From Bombardia bombarda (taxonomy: Eukaryota; Ascomycota; Sordariomycetes; Sordariales; Lasiosphaeriaceae): a stretch of DNA of 64,000 nucleotides. A model generated the notes under the pieces. The model worked only from the letters and a program-made list of their open reading frames with translations, was not told the DNA's origin and ran no database searches. The stretch lies in contig JAULSR010000003.1 of NCBI GenBank assembly GCA_030512295.1, forward strand, positions 1,798,001 to 1,862,000. Direction: 5' to 3'. The first letter of the stretch is position 1; every line of letters begins with the position of its first letter. Positions 11,425 to 22,132 of the stretch are shown here, piece after piece. The translations under genes were made by a program, and so were the position numbers.

Positions 11425-12139
11425 GGTAAAAGATAGGGGCACATGTGCGTCTGGTCCAACAAAAGGTATGAGCTCAAGCAGCAGGAGGTTGGGTTTAAAT
11501 GCGGTAATTGTAAATCCGCCTTGAATTTGAAGAGGCTGCGAAGGTGTGTGCCATCCTGATAAGGAGGAGGCCCGGAAATGCAGAATTCGCGTCCAAACTC
11601 TGTGCAGGGAGGAGAAATGCGAGTGTGGGGCTAATCATAAAGGGTGCATGTTGCGTTACCATGGATCAGAGCTACGTGTCTCCGTAGTGGTGTCTCCGTA
11701 GTGGAGGGGGCCGATTGGCTTGTAGTGTCTGTATGGTAGTGTTGAATGACACATACAGGGAATATATGTGCCCTTGTACGCCCCATCTTATAGGTATTTT
11801 TCTACTTGTCTTACTGGCCCAGGCAGACAGGTGAGGAGGACGGACTGGCACCTAGATAGATATGGTAGCAATGATGCTCTCGTATCATGTCGTCATTACA
11901 TGGTCAAGGCAGAGCGCTACACTCGAAGCCACGACATAATCTTTATGGAACTGGACCAAGTGGTCTGGAAGTTTGCCTTTTTTTTTTTTGCCTTTTTTTT
12001 TTTTGCCTTTTTTTTTTTTGCCTTTTTTTTTTTTTGCCTTCCTGCAAGCTTGGCACCTAAAGATAGATTATAATCCGAAAATTCGACAGTGATTCCCAGC
12101 TGCACGGGACTTAAACCCAACATAAAACGAGCAAATTCA
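11425..12139. other. Intergenic with T-rich tandem repeat
   Basis: Promoter side of the AsaB-like gene and 3' side of the FAD enzyme. It contains the repeat at 11975-12038 described separately. Short duplications such as CTCCGTAGTGG occur near 11680-11705. No coding region was seen. Confidence 0.4.
11975..12038 (+). repeat. 15-bp minisatellite, GCC plus T12
   Basis: Four consecutive units of GCC followed by 12-13 T, with a fifth GCC closing the array at 12036-12038. The last complete unit is 16 bp. The array lies in the 3' flank of the FAD oxidase gene. Confidence 0.85.
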
Positions 12140-13611
12140 TCAGAGTGAAGCATCACATCCCTCATCATCACCAGTCACCGATGCGTTCAATCCGTAGGGG
12201 GCAAGGTCCACGTCTGGCTCGCATCCATGAATGATTTGAGCCAGCAGTTTACCGGACCCAAGAGAAAGGAGGATACCATACCGCCCATGTCCACTCAAGA
12301 AGTAGAGGCCCCTGGTACCCCTGATTGCATCATCTGGTGAAGCATCTTTGAACAACTCCTGGTTGCTCACCTTTGTGATGATGGGCAGTCCATTGAACGT
12401 GTTGGGCTGATAGCATCGACTCCCCCGAACGGCAGTCAGACTGCTCCCGTTGTGACGCGTGAGAAGCTCCCCGAGCTCCATCATCTGCTTGATCTTGTTT
12501 TGCTGGGGCAGCACATCGGTCGCCAGACGCGGCAGGTCCTCGGGGTCTGCGCCAAACCCGGCAATTACGAGCGTGCCTTCCAGCCTGCTGCTGATGTCGA
12601 GACTAAAACCGAGATAGTCGTTGAATACAGCTGACTGGCATCCATCGAGGTCGTCTCGTGGTTTCCAGCTTGGCGTCTTGACAATCAACGAGTTGCCTGA
12701 CTTGTTTACCCACATGGGGATGGCGACTGACGCGTCGGGAAAGAGGCTCTCGAAGAGGCCCAGACTCCAAGGTCCGGCGGCGATGACGAGATGCGTGGCA
12801 TTCAGTCTCTCCCGTGGGCCTCCTGGCTTGTTGCTGTGCTCGACCTCAATGCCATCAATTTCCCCGCTGACGGCGTCTCTGCTGACAGAGGTAGTCATTT
12901 TGTTCAGGTGCAGCCGAACGCCTTGCTGAAGACATTTCTTGAGGAGGAATTCTGACAGTTTCTGAGGGTCTCTTGAGAGGTTCATATAGGTAAGTGACAT
13001 GAAGCAAATAAGTGGTTTTTTTTTTTCTCAACTCACATTTGCGAGGTTTCGTTGAATCCCGAAACAGCATCTACCTCCATGTTCTCCCGTATCTGCAGCC
13101 ATTTAGGAGATTTCGACCCTGGTGAGGCCGTCGAGTTTATGGCCCCAATGCACCGCTTGCAACGGCTTGGACGCTAAGAATTCCAAATGGTTGAGTACTA
13201 AAATCCACGATTCTCTTACAGAATTTCTAAGTGAGTAGGGCTAACTTACAACAAGTCCTGTTCAACATTCTGCGACAAGGTTTCCTGGTTTCTGGCACGG
13301 GTGCTCTCGTCCGTGAGCTGGCCTTTGTGGACGTCGAACCTGATGGTGCCCGAATAGTCCCATTTCTCTCGTCCACCGTGCTCTTCTGAAAAGCTCTGGT
13401 GCAGGTCCCACGAGTATCTGGCGAGGGTCTGAAAAGGCTCGACAAACCAATTGTTGGCCAAGATTCCCGTCCCACGACCAGAGGCGCATTGGAAGAGCTT
13501 TGGGGAAGAGTCGACCACTGTGACAGTTTGGCCTGGCAGTGCATGTAGAGACAGATAATAGGCAGTGGACAGGCCAAGAATGCCCCCGCCGAGAATCACA
13601 ATTTCCGCCAT
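12140..13611 (-). CDS. FAD-dependent oxidoreductase (DAO/TDA3-like)
   Basis: D-amino-acid-oxidase-fold flavoenzyme. Exon 1 (13250-13611) opens with the dinucleotide-binding motif [16 protein letters not shown] and has the FAD-contacting SGRGTG. The last exon (12140-12971) has LVIAAGPWS in the middle and ends with the FAD-binding region [24 protein letters not shown]. The donor GTAAGT at 13244-13249 and the donor GTGAGT at 13031-13036 are clear. The middle exon is proposed as 13037-13165 because [17 protein letters not shown] is family-like; its 5' boundary uses a weak AAG acceptor and is uncertain. As built the protein is about 440 residues. Resemblance is to the Tda3/YeaF-like group of putative oxidoreductases, and the substrate is unknown. 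It lies about 700 bp upstream of the AsaB-like oxygenase on the same strand. Confidence 0.8.
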
Positions 13612-14189
13612 GATCGTTCAAAGCGCTTTGGTGTTTGAGGCTCAACTATGTTGTTTCGCTCTCTGCTCCGCTGTAGTTTTGTTCCAGTTCGATCAGGAGC
13701 CAGAAACCGATGGTGTGTAAAACGGGTGGTTCTTGAATACATGTCTGGTGACCAAGCACGCCGGGTACTGCAACATTCCGAGGTCGCATGCATGTCGCAC
13801 CACGTCGTGTCCCGATGTGCCAGCCTGCTTCAAGTATAGATATCACGATAAGAAGATGAATCGACTGATTTCGTAATGATAATACCGGCCCGATAAGCTC
13901 CAGATCAGCATATTCCGACGGCAACTGCATGCGCCCGAAAGACTGCAGCGAGTGTGGCAGTTGAAGTGGCGACTCGAGCAGGCCCCCTGTACTGAGGGGG
14001 CAGGGACTATAGCACCCATTTCCCCGCTGGCGATGCACTGTTGCGGCGTCGCAATGGATCTGCAGTCTCACAGATGCAGTAACATAGACCTTGCGGCAAG
14101 TGGGTGAGAATATCGAACTTGTGCTCATTTCTATCGACAGCCTCATCTGAATCCTTGCGGCAATTCCACCCTCTCCCCACCCCCCCTCC
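13612..14189. other. Intergenic, 5' flank of FAD enzyme
   Basis: A minus frame of 188 codons overlaps this region but shows no family-like motif and has compositional traits of leader DNA. I see no convincing gene. Confidence 0.35.
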
Positions 14190-14462
14190 TCACTTAGATC
14201 GCGAGGAGACAACCTTGTTGCCCGACATGAAATGGCCAGTAGTCACAGTTCCGCTCGAGATGAGCGCATCACTTTCCTTCATCCACTGACGCCATGGCTT
14301 ATCATGAGGCTTGCTTGGATCCGGAGACCACGTCAACCAGGGCTGAGCCTTGATTTCTTCTGCCGACATTTTGGACGTGTCTGGAGGCCAGAAAGCCTTC
14401 CAAGGCTGCGACTGTTCCGCCCCAGTCGGCAGGCCAGTCATGTTTGTTGCGGGTGTTGACAT
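14190..14462 (-). CDS. Small hypothetical protein
   Basis: 90-residue frame starting MSTPATNMTGLPTGAEQS. It is rich in tryptophan-proline motifs (QPWKAFWPPD, QPWLTWSPDP, KPWRQWMKE), which suggests three degenerate internal repeats of a PW-containing unit. No signal peptide or membrane segment. The frame stays open upstream to about 14693, but the ATG at 14462 is the natural start. I do not recognise the family. The repeat-like tryptophan pattern is why I call it coding and not random. Confidence 0.5.
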   Translation of the reverse strand: MSTPATNMTGLPTGAEQSQPWKAFWPPDTSKMSAEEIKAQPWLTWSPDPSKPHDKPWRQWMKESDALISSGTVTTGHFMSGNKVVSSRSK

Positions 14463-15216
14463 GATGACTATACGCGTTGTTAAGTCTACCATTCTGAAAT
14501 ATATTCGATCTCCAGTAGGAAAGAATAGTCTCACCGTTATGCTGGGTGGCAGGAAGCAGATATCTGGTAGAGGCGAAAGCGTAAAACAGACTGACGAGGC
14601 AGACTTGAGACTGTGATGGGAGCTTGACTGCGTCAATGGAGAAGCAGAATGCCCTACCTTTGCAGCCCTTCTTTGTTGTCTTTTTATATCCAAAAGGAAC
14701 CCAAGGAGAACTTCCTGTATATGAAAAGAGCCACCGCACCTCGTCCCAAGGTGGTGTGGCCGGGCTGTCAGTGATTCGCCATGTCAACGCTAGCTACCTA
14801 CACAAGGTAGTGTATGATCAATAACATGCTCGAGACAGGGTAATAAATGATCACTACCGCACGATAAGGTGTCGGGATTCAACGGAAGGCTTCTCCAATC
14901 AAAAGAAGCGCTGTGCTGAGGACATTGGATGCCTCCGCTTTTTGAGGCTCTGCGGCGTGTTGGGGTGGCTGCAAGCGGGATACTAAGACATTTTCTGGCA
15001 GGACCGTTCCCTCCCTGATGCGTTGTTGCTGTTGCTGTTGCTGTTGCTGGCATGGCGTGGGAGTGGAGGTTGCCAGACTACTTGCCCACATTGTGTCTCT
15101 TGCATAGACTCAGTCCTGCTTTCCCCGCCTCTTCAATCCCAATACCGGGCAAGCGTCCCAGCGATGTAACCTCTTCCAGCCACCACTACCATCCTCATTG
15201 CAGTTTAGTTGCTATC
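14463..15216. other. Intergenic before NLR-like gene
   Basis: Region between the small minus gene and the plus-strand receptor gene. It includes a short CTGTTG microsatellite near 15025-15048. No further gene was seen. Confidence 0.4.
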
Positions 15217-18200
15217 ATGATCCAGCTTGAGAAACAAGACAGTTCGGGTGACTTAAGCAGTAGCTCGAGGACGAGGAATGATGGTTCTTCAAGATCCATG
15301 GGACTGTCGACAGAAGTCGGACAGCTTCTGGATCTCCAGAATGCTACCGATCTTTCCCAGCGTTCACCTCTTTGGAGGCGGGCATGGGAGAAGTACGCAG
15401 CCTCGTTAGGCCCCAAGGAGCGGGATGCCATATTCAACATAATCAGTAGCGGCAACGTTGCTGCCCTGTCTGGAAACGATATTGCACAGCTTCTCGGCCC
15501 CTTGCGGTCCAGGTACGACAGCAGCAAGTTTGAGAAATGCCGAATGGTCATCGGCCCTGTGGTATCTCGGCTCAAGGCATTCGCATCGATTGTCGATGTT
15601 TTTGTCCAATCCAACCCCGATGTATCAGCTCTGATATGGGGAAGTGTCAAGACTCTTCTGCTTGTATGTGTTTGGCGCAATATGTTTGGATTGCTTCAAA
15701 ACTGTGAGATGGCTGACAAAAACATATTCTAGACTGTTGTTCAGAACCAGTCCGCGATCGATCTTGTTGCAGAAGGACTGGACAAGATATCTTTCGATCT
15801 TCCTTTGTTTGACCGCTGGGCCAGACATTTTCCAGAAACCGAGTTTTCCGAACTACATGAGACATTGACTGGTGTATATTGCCATATTATTGGTTTCTGT
15901 GTCGATGTCATCTCTGTCCTCAACAAGCCTCCTCTTGGTGAGTGCAATTCAGCTTCCCTTGTCCTCTTGAGTGCAATCTAGTTCTTGTCTTTAACTGTTT
16001 TTTTTTTTTTTTTGCGCTTTATAGTCAACTCTTTCCGAGTCACGTTGCCCGAAATCCTCAAACGTCGGCTTGAGAGCATGCGTGAACAAATTCGACGATT
16101 AAAGCTCCAGTTCGACACTGAGAGCTATGAGAACCTGAATACAGGCATCCAGAAACTCCTGAATGATGGCCATCTCAAATCGAGCAATCTACCTACCAAG
16201 CCCATCTATCACGTTCCCGCGTACAAGATCCCGCGGTACTTTCCACGGCAAGAGCTGGAAACAAATCTGCGGGACATCATGTCCCAAAGCCTCACAAACG
16301 ACGACTTCAACAGTCTTTGTGTGCATGGCCCACATGGATCGGGAAAGACCCAGCTCGTTTTGGAGGTCCTGCGTGGAGTTCGAGCCAAGTTTAAGTCCTC
16401 TTCAGTCTTGTGGTTCCAAGCATCATCGATGGAAAAGGTAGAAAAGGAGTTCAGTCGGGTGGGAGAGAAGTTGGGCATACCAGTGACATCGAATGAAGGT
16501 GGAAGTGTGATCGATATTGTGCTCAACTGGTTATGCGGTGCTGGTAAGGGATATATATATATCCACTGCTTGTCGTGTTGTCATATATCGAATTGCTGAC
16601 ATATTGATTCGCTCAAGATCAACCCTGGATCCTTGTTTTCGACAATGCGAACGATCACTCTGTGCTTGATGAAGTCTGGCCAAACAATGCACCCAAGGGG
16701 CTCATCATCGCGATAACCAATGACCCTGTGGCAATGAGCTCCCGAACCGCATCAAGCGTACACGTTCCTCTGTATACACTGAATGAGGGAGCAGACTTCC
16801 TAGCCTTTCATCTGGACAAGATGGTAGGAGATCAAGCGCGAGATAGCGAAAAGTACCCATCCTACTGCACCATCTCCAAGACACTCGGGGCTTTGCCTCT
16901 GAGTCTAAGCATTGCTGCCAACTTCATGAGCACTGCCAACTGTGATGCAGAGGAGTTCATCGAGATTCTCAAAGATTCGCCGTCCCAGCTGTTCGATGCA
17001 TCATCTGCAAACCCGGGTTACAACCGAACAATCGAGGATATCCTGCGGATGTCCTTCTCTGGTCTCAAAGCCGCAGATGAACGTCTACTAGACATTCTTG
17101 CGTTCTTCGACAGTGATTCCATACCGCTCGCGATGCTGAAGAGTCCAGTACTCAGTGGCTATACGGAATATGCGTTCATGGGGACCCCAAGGTTTCGATT
17201 CGCGTATCGGAACCTAAGATCACGCTCTCTCATCCACCAAAACCAGAACAGCGTCTGTTTCCACCCATTCTTCCAAGAAGCCATCATCACAAAGATCCAA
17301 AGTGATAAGGCGAGGTACCAAAGAGCGTTCGAAGCATCCCTCGAGCTCCTCTTGTCCAAATTCCCAAGACACACCTTCTCCAAGCGGAGAGATGTGGAGA
17401 GCTGGAAGCTTTGCGAGACATATATCGAGCATGTCAAGTTCCTCGACCGGCGATGTCCTGACGATAAGCTTTCCAATGAGTTATCCCTGCGCATGGCCCG
17501 CATCAACTACCAAGCCGCTTGGTACGTCGTCCCTTCCAACACATCCCTTCCAACACATCCCTCTTGCATGCATGCATACTGTTTCTTGTTTCTGACCGAT
17601 GTCTCGCCGATCTCAGGTTCTTTTTCGAGCGCGGCCGTATCCAGCGCGGCATCTCCACCATCTCTCGATCCCGAAGCTTCCTCAGTGAAGACCAACCAGA
17701 CCACCTCGTCCTCCTAGCCGACACATACTGGATGCAAGGCCGATTCTACAACCAATGCAACCAACCACACCGCAGCGAGCCTTTCTTCGCCGCCGCCATC
17801 AAGCACGCCGAGAAGGCCGTCTCACTCGGCCTGCTCAGCCCATCAGCCCCCGCCTCGCATCCATGTACTCAAGCCTCGGAAATGCATTCACCGGCCTGAA
17901 GCGCTTCGAGGAGGCCAAGCGGTGCCATCTGCGGTCCATACAAGTCCGCGAGGCCGACCCGTCGACACAAGGCGAGATGGTCGCCATGTCGTACACAAAC
18001 CTCGGCTCCTGTCTGCTCTGGGAGGGCTCGTTGGAGGAGGCCGAGGAGAGACTGCACAAGGTGCTGCACCTGTTCGACCGTCGGCTCGAGTGCAGCCAGT
18101 ACGCCATGGCCAACGTCCACTTGGCGCAAGGAAGGGTGCAGGCTGCCCTTGACCTTCATAGAGAAGTGCTGAACCGGTTTATGGAGCGGTCGGGCTATGA

Positions 18201-18606
18201 CCACACGGACGCGGCCCATTCGTGTCACAAGGTGGGAGTTCTGCACCATAAGCTTGGTGAATATGATCAGGCGCTGTAAGTGGTTCAATATCCATCTGAT
18301 CCCGGATTGTTCCCAACAATCCTAAAAAATGTTTTGTTGCTGACTCGCCATGGCTCAAGTGTGTTTCTGTCCAAAGCCCTCGACATATACGAAACTCAAG
18401 GCAGACATTGCGACATGAGGCCTGCCAAAGCGAGGACGCTGTGGTACCTCAGCATGGTGATGGAGGAATTTGGGGATGAGGACAAGTCCAAGGAGATGCG
18501 GGCCGAAGCCGACAAACTGCTTCAAGAGGTCGATGTGTACAAGGATCCGAACCAAAGGGATGTGTCCAAGATGTATGATGAGTTGGTCTTCTTCTGGTAC
18601 CGCTAG
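15217..18606 (+). CDS. STAND/NLR-like protein: DUF7708-like, NB-ARC, TPR
   Basis: Six exons: 15217-15663, 15733-15937, 16025-16543, 16618-17521, 17617-18275 and 18360-18606, about 993 residues. The N-terminal 200 residues (FVQSNPDVSALIWGSVKTLLL, then LFDRWARHFP and VYCHIIGFC) resemble the fungal DUF7708-type domain found ahead of STAND ATPases. Next comes an NB-ARC-like ATPase with Walker A GPHGSGKT, Walker B PWILVFDNAND and a GALPLSL motif. The C-terminus has TPR-like helices (ASMYSSLGNAFTGLKRFEEA, AMSYTNLGSCLLWEG, HSCHKVGVLHHKLGEYDQAL). Such proteins act as signal-sensing switches in fungal non-self or stress responses; the ligand is unknown. One base is missing in the C5 tract 17847-17851: restoring C6 joins LSPSAP to RLASMYSSLG. 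All other splice phases close, so the gene is probably intact and the indel is an assembly error or recent mutation. Confidence 0.8.
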
Positions 18607-18866
18607 TCCGTTCCGTGATCAATGGAAGATAGGTATCGATCTTTTGTGTACCAGGTCGTGCAATTGAGCCTCTGAAAAATCCGACAGTAAGAGCTGCAAA
18701 AGGTGGTGGGTGTCGAATGCAAAGTCTGCATGCACCTCCAAACCCCACCCAACCAACATCGAACATCTCCGCTCGCGCTGCATACGCCATGGTTCCCTGC
18801 CAGCCAGCCCCCCCGCTTGCACCACAAAATCATAACCCGCACTATTCGCCAAAATCTTCCATCGAA

Positions 18867-18956
18867 GCGGGTTTAGCTCAGTTGGGAGAGCGTCAGACTG
18901 AAGTCACACTTCATTCCTTAATCTGAAGGTCATGTGTTCGATCCACATAAACCGCA
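18867..18956 (+). tRNA. tRNA-Phe (GAA) with 17-nt intron
   Basis: 90-nt gene. The acceptor GCGGGTT pairs with AACCGC plus its flank, followed by discriminator A. The anticodon stem TCAGA/TCTGA encloses CTGAAG, then a 17-nt insertion (TCACACTTCATTCCTTA) at the canonical 37/38 position, then A. The T arm contains ATGTGTTCGATCCACAT. Removing the intron gives a 73-nt tRNA with anticodon GAA. Confidence 0.93.
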
Positions 18957-19233
18957 TCTAACTTCTCTTTTGCCATATCAGCGATATGGTTAATTGTATT
19001 TTTTGTTTTGTAGCAGATGAGTCGTCCTTGTTTTTGGGGTCTGCAAAAGAAATTCAAGAACTCGTCTTGTGAAAGCCGAGAAATAGGTATCAGAATGAAG
19101 GAAGCCTTGACGGTTTTACAATAGTTTGTATGCATCTGGTTCATTGATACTCGAGGTGATGATGTACATGTTTCCGTGTCAAATGTTGTTTGTATGTGTT
19201 CCTTGTGATGAAATCGTAAAACTCGTTTCCTCC
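18957..19233. other. Spacer after tRNA-Phe
   Basis: AT-leaning spacer with T runs suited to Pol III termination just after the tRNA. No gene was seen. Confidence 0.4.
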
Positions 19234-19803
19234 TTAACTCGTGTAATTGGGTGTTTTTGTGATATGGCATTTTTCATGCGCAAGTGTTTTGGCTCGGACA
19301 ACCTGTTCAAAGATACTATTATCAGTAAAGGTAGCATAATTATGACCGCTGACCGGACGCAGCACACAGCTAGCACTCGCGCCGCCGGGAAGGAGAGATA
19401 TCTCGAATTGTCTCCCCAAAGTGCAATGGCGCATCGTCCTGTCCAGCGTCTGCAAGGATTCAGCCGACAGCTGACTCCCTAATGTCGCATCATGCTCAGG
19501 GTAGAAGTCAGGAAACACGTGCTCCATGAACCAAGTGTCCAGGTTGTGCAAGAAACAATCGTAAAGTTGCAGAGGGCGAATTGTCCCGCCTTCCAGAACA
19601 CTACCGAGAATAAGTGCTCTTGCCATTTGATTGCGCTCAGAGATGTCGAGTGTTGGCTGGCCCTCCAACAAGGAGTGTTCTGGGATGGCAAGGTGATGCC
19701 AAGTTCTCAGCACACCATAGGACGAGATTGTATCTTCCCATGAAATCAGGGGGGGCCTCGGCCTGTAAGTTTCCTTGTTGTCTGTGATGTTGTTAGTAGA
19801 CAT
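19234..19803 (-). CDS. Hypothetical protein or displaced tail of HET gene
   Basis: Frame of 189 residues beginning MSTNNITDNKETY and running through PPLISWEDTISSYG, LLEGQPTLDISERNQMARAL and FMEHVFPDFYPEHDATLG. It lies directly behind, and in a different frame from, the damaged HET gene (20.3-21.6 kb). It does not look like the usual HET C-terminus (PFVLR / LVGEAYVHG), so it may be a separate small gene. I do not recognise the family. Confidence 0.35.
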   Translation of the reverse strand: MSTNNITDNKETYRPRPPLISWEDTISSYGVLRTWHHLAIPEHSLLEGQPTLDISERNQMARALILGSVLEGGTIRPLQLYDCFLHNLDTWFMEHVFPDFYPEHDATLGSQLSAESLQTLDRTMRHCTLGRQFEISLLPGGASASCVLRPVSGHNYATFTDNSIFEQVVRAKTLAHEKCHITKTPNYTS

Positions 19804-21557
19804 CGTATAAGTAAGGTAGGTCATTTTCTTTTTCTCGCACCTCATCAGCCCATCCCGGCTCACTAGCCCATCTCGACTCACTAGGACATATCGGCTCTCG
19901 ACTGGGTTCGAACATTTTTCGAGCTGATGCCCGATAACCAAGATATTCTCCAAACTTGTGGTAGTCCTTTTTTAAAAAATCTTCAAGATGGCATGAAGCA
20001 TGGAACTTCTGCAGTCGGCTGACAAAGTCAACATATGAGTCGATGGACGTTCCTATTGGTCTGTCTAAATTCAGTCTCCGACGGAAGAAGCTCGTCCACG
20101 CGAGTTCGCCACAGATAACAGATGTGGTATCGATAATGCCAGGCCAAGGAGCATCCGAGCTTGACGAGGTACATCGGATCGCCAACTCGTATAGGAACTG
20201 CTTTATCAGCTCTAGGGTTTGCTTCAGCCAATATTCGTAACCTCGGAACCTCCCCATGCCCCCCATGCCCTCAATCTTGCATATTCAGGGTATTGTGTGC
20301 CGTAAGGCTTGCAGGAGCCGTCCAGTCCGGAACCCAGGATGGTAAGCCCTGGACTCTCTTGCGCGAGACGAGAACACCTAGAGACGAGACGCTCCCGGAT
20401 TCGTTGAGGATAGCGATCGCAGCTGACGTGTATACACTGGTAATATCCTGTTCGTAGTTGGGTTTCAATGCAAGGCCCGATTTTGCTAAACCCAGCAGGC
20501 CAAACACCTTGTCTCGCTCATCCGTGGCCTGCTTGTCAGTGAGGCCAGTTAGCAGGTAGGCGAGGCTGACACCTTCCTCAAGATTGAATCTAGCACGAAG
20601 CTCGTCCATCTTGAGCACCGAGCGAGCGAACAATCCCAGAACCTTTGACAGTTCCGGGTCGTCGTCTAGAAATTGAGAGCTGATATTCCTTGCAGCGTCG
20701 GAGAACATGCTCCATGGAGCAGTGACCGCGCCCCAACGGACCGACGCTTGGGGTGGCAGGACGACCTCCTGGATAACCCAGATGCGTTGCCACCATGGAC
20801 TGAGCAGCATTCGGCGCAGACGCTCCGCCAATATCCGCAGCATATCAGAGCTCTTCCCATGGAGAAAGTCGTCGTATGGTTCGCGTTCCTCCCTCGGCAA
20901 AGAGAAGAAGAGCTTGAGGAGGCAGAAGACGGTAAAAGCCGAGCCGAGCTTTTCGAATTCTGCTCGGTTGTTTTGGCAAGAGACAAGTTGTGCAGTGGCG
21001 TCTTTATCCTGGCTCGTTGTCGACCCAGATTCGCTGGTGAAATCGGTCGTGGGTCCTGGGCCCTTCTTCCAGCAGGCATGCTTGTTAGGGCGGCCTGATT
21101 TTGAGTCCCCGAGAAATACGATGACTTTTTGACACAGGGAGTAGATCTGCCTCATCAGCCTGACCTGATTTCCCCGTTCCGTTGGGTCGCTTTGGTTGAT
21201 GCACTATGGACTATGTGAGTGCGTAGCCGAAAGCCGAGTCTTATGTCATCTTTCACATACCAGCGCATCGATCCAGAGAATGATATCACGATCCTTTTCT
21301 CTGATGTAGCGCAGAGCGCTTGCGAGATTGACTGTGACTTTCCAGGAAACCTCGTCCAAAACTATCTCCTCGCTCACTCTGGACGACCCCCAAACATAGG
21401 ACAGCGCAGTGTATTGTGGCACTCTTCCGTACAACCCATACCTTCTCAGCCGACAATGGATCGTGTCGCCCCATTGTCCCTTGCACAGTTCCAAAAGTCG
21501 AATTTCGAAATGGTCCCTGGAAAGAGTTTCGTACACCAATTTCCAGTCGTTATTCAT
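19793..21557 (-). pseudogene. Damaged HET-domain (heterokaryon incompatibility) gene
   Basis: HET domain in two exons joined by a 57-nt intron (21204-21260, GTATGT to TAG). YTALSYVWG and LWIDAL|CINQSD rebuild the two classic HET motifs, followed by QIYSLCQKVIVFLGD, PWWQRIWVIQEV, DERDKVFGLLGLA and GLPSWVPDWT. HET proteins trigger cell death or growth arrest on fusion between incompatible strains. After NTLNMQD the frame stops at about 20271 and resumes in another frame with GRFRGYEYWLKQ and later SVICGELAWTSFFRR. The roughly 100-residue stretch normally between these parts is missing. That deletion plus the frameshift suggests a real pseudogene. The start at 21557 (MNNDWKL) is the first ATG, since the longer frame begins with TTG. 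Confidence 0.7.
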
Positions 21558-22132
21558 TTCGTATAGTGGTTGCGGGAGTCGAAGCGACGGAAAACATTCG
21601 TGGCTTGGGATCAACTCTTAGCAGATGACGCTTGTGGTTGGGAAGTCGGGGATCAGGGATGAGCTGGGTACCTATTGTAAGCATCGGTCAGGCTGCCTGG
21701 AAGGCAACCGTCCAGGCTGGATCTTCGGTTCAATCCAGGAGCTTGTCCGAAGTACCGTGCGCGGTACCTTAGGTTGCTTATGCCCAACCAAATCCAGGAA
21801 GGGAAAGAGCAAGCTGCTACACAGCCACGCCAATACAAGTGCACACAGCCATGCGAATCAGCGCATTTTACCTTTGCTTGACAAAGAGCATGCAAGCCAC
21901 AATGCCGTCACAGGAAACTCAAGTGTTCACTCAAAGACTTCAACAATATGGTGCAGAAAACATAAGTCAACCAACATGTGATAATAATCACGTCAGTTTG
22001 TTCAACCTTTCCTTTTGAGGGTATCACCATGTTTTGTTACATAGCATCATCTGCCTAGCACAAACCAAAACAAACCTTCCAACGTAACACCCCTTACCCA
22101 TGACATGAAAGATACCGGGTAACATGCAAACC
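21558..22132. other. Intergenic, HET 5' flank and ATM1 3' flank
   Basis: No coding region recognised. It holds the presumed promoter of the HET gene and the 3' UTR of the ABC transporter gene. Confidence 0.4.

Noticed and set aside
13646..14212. 188-codon minus frame upstream of the FAD enzyme
   Set aside because: No motif, no good start context and text resembling translated non-coding DNA; it overlaps the promoter of a well-supported gene.
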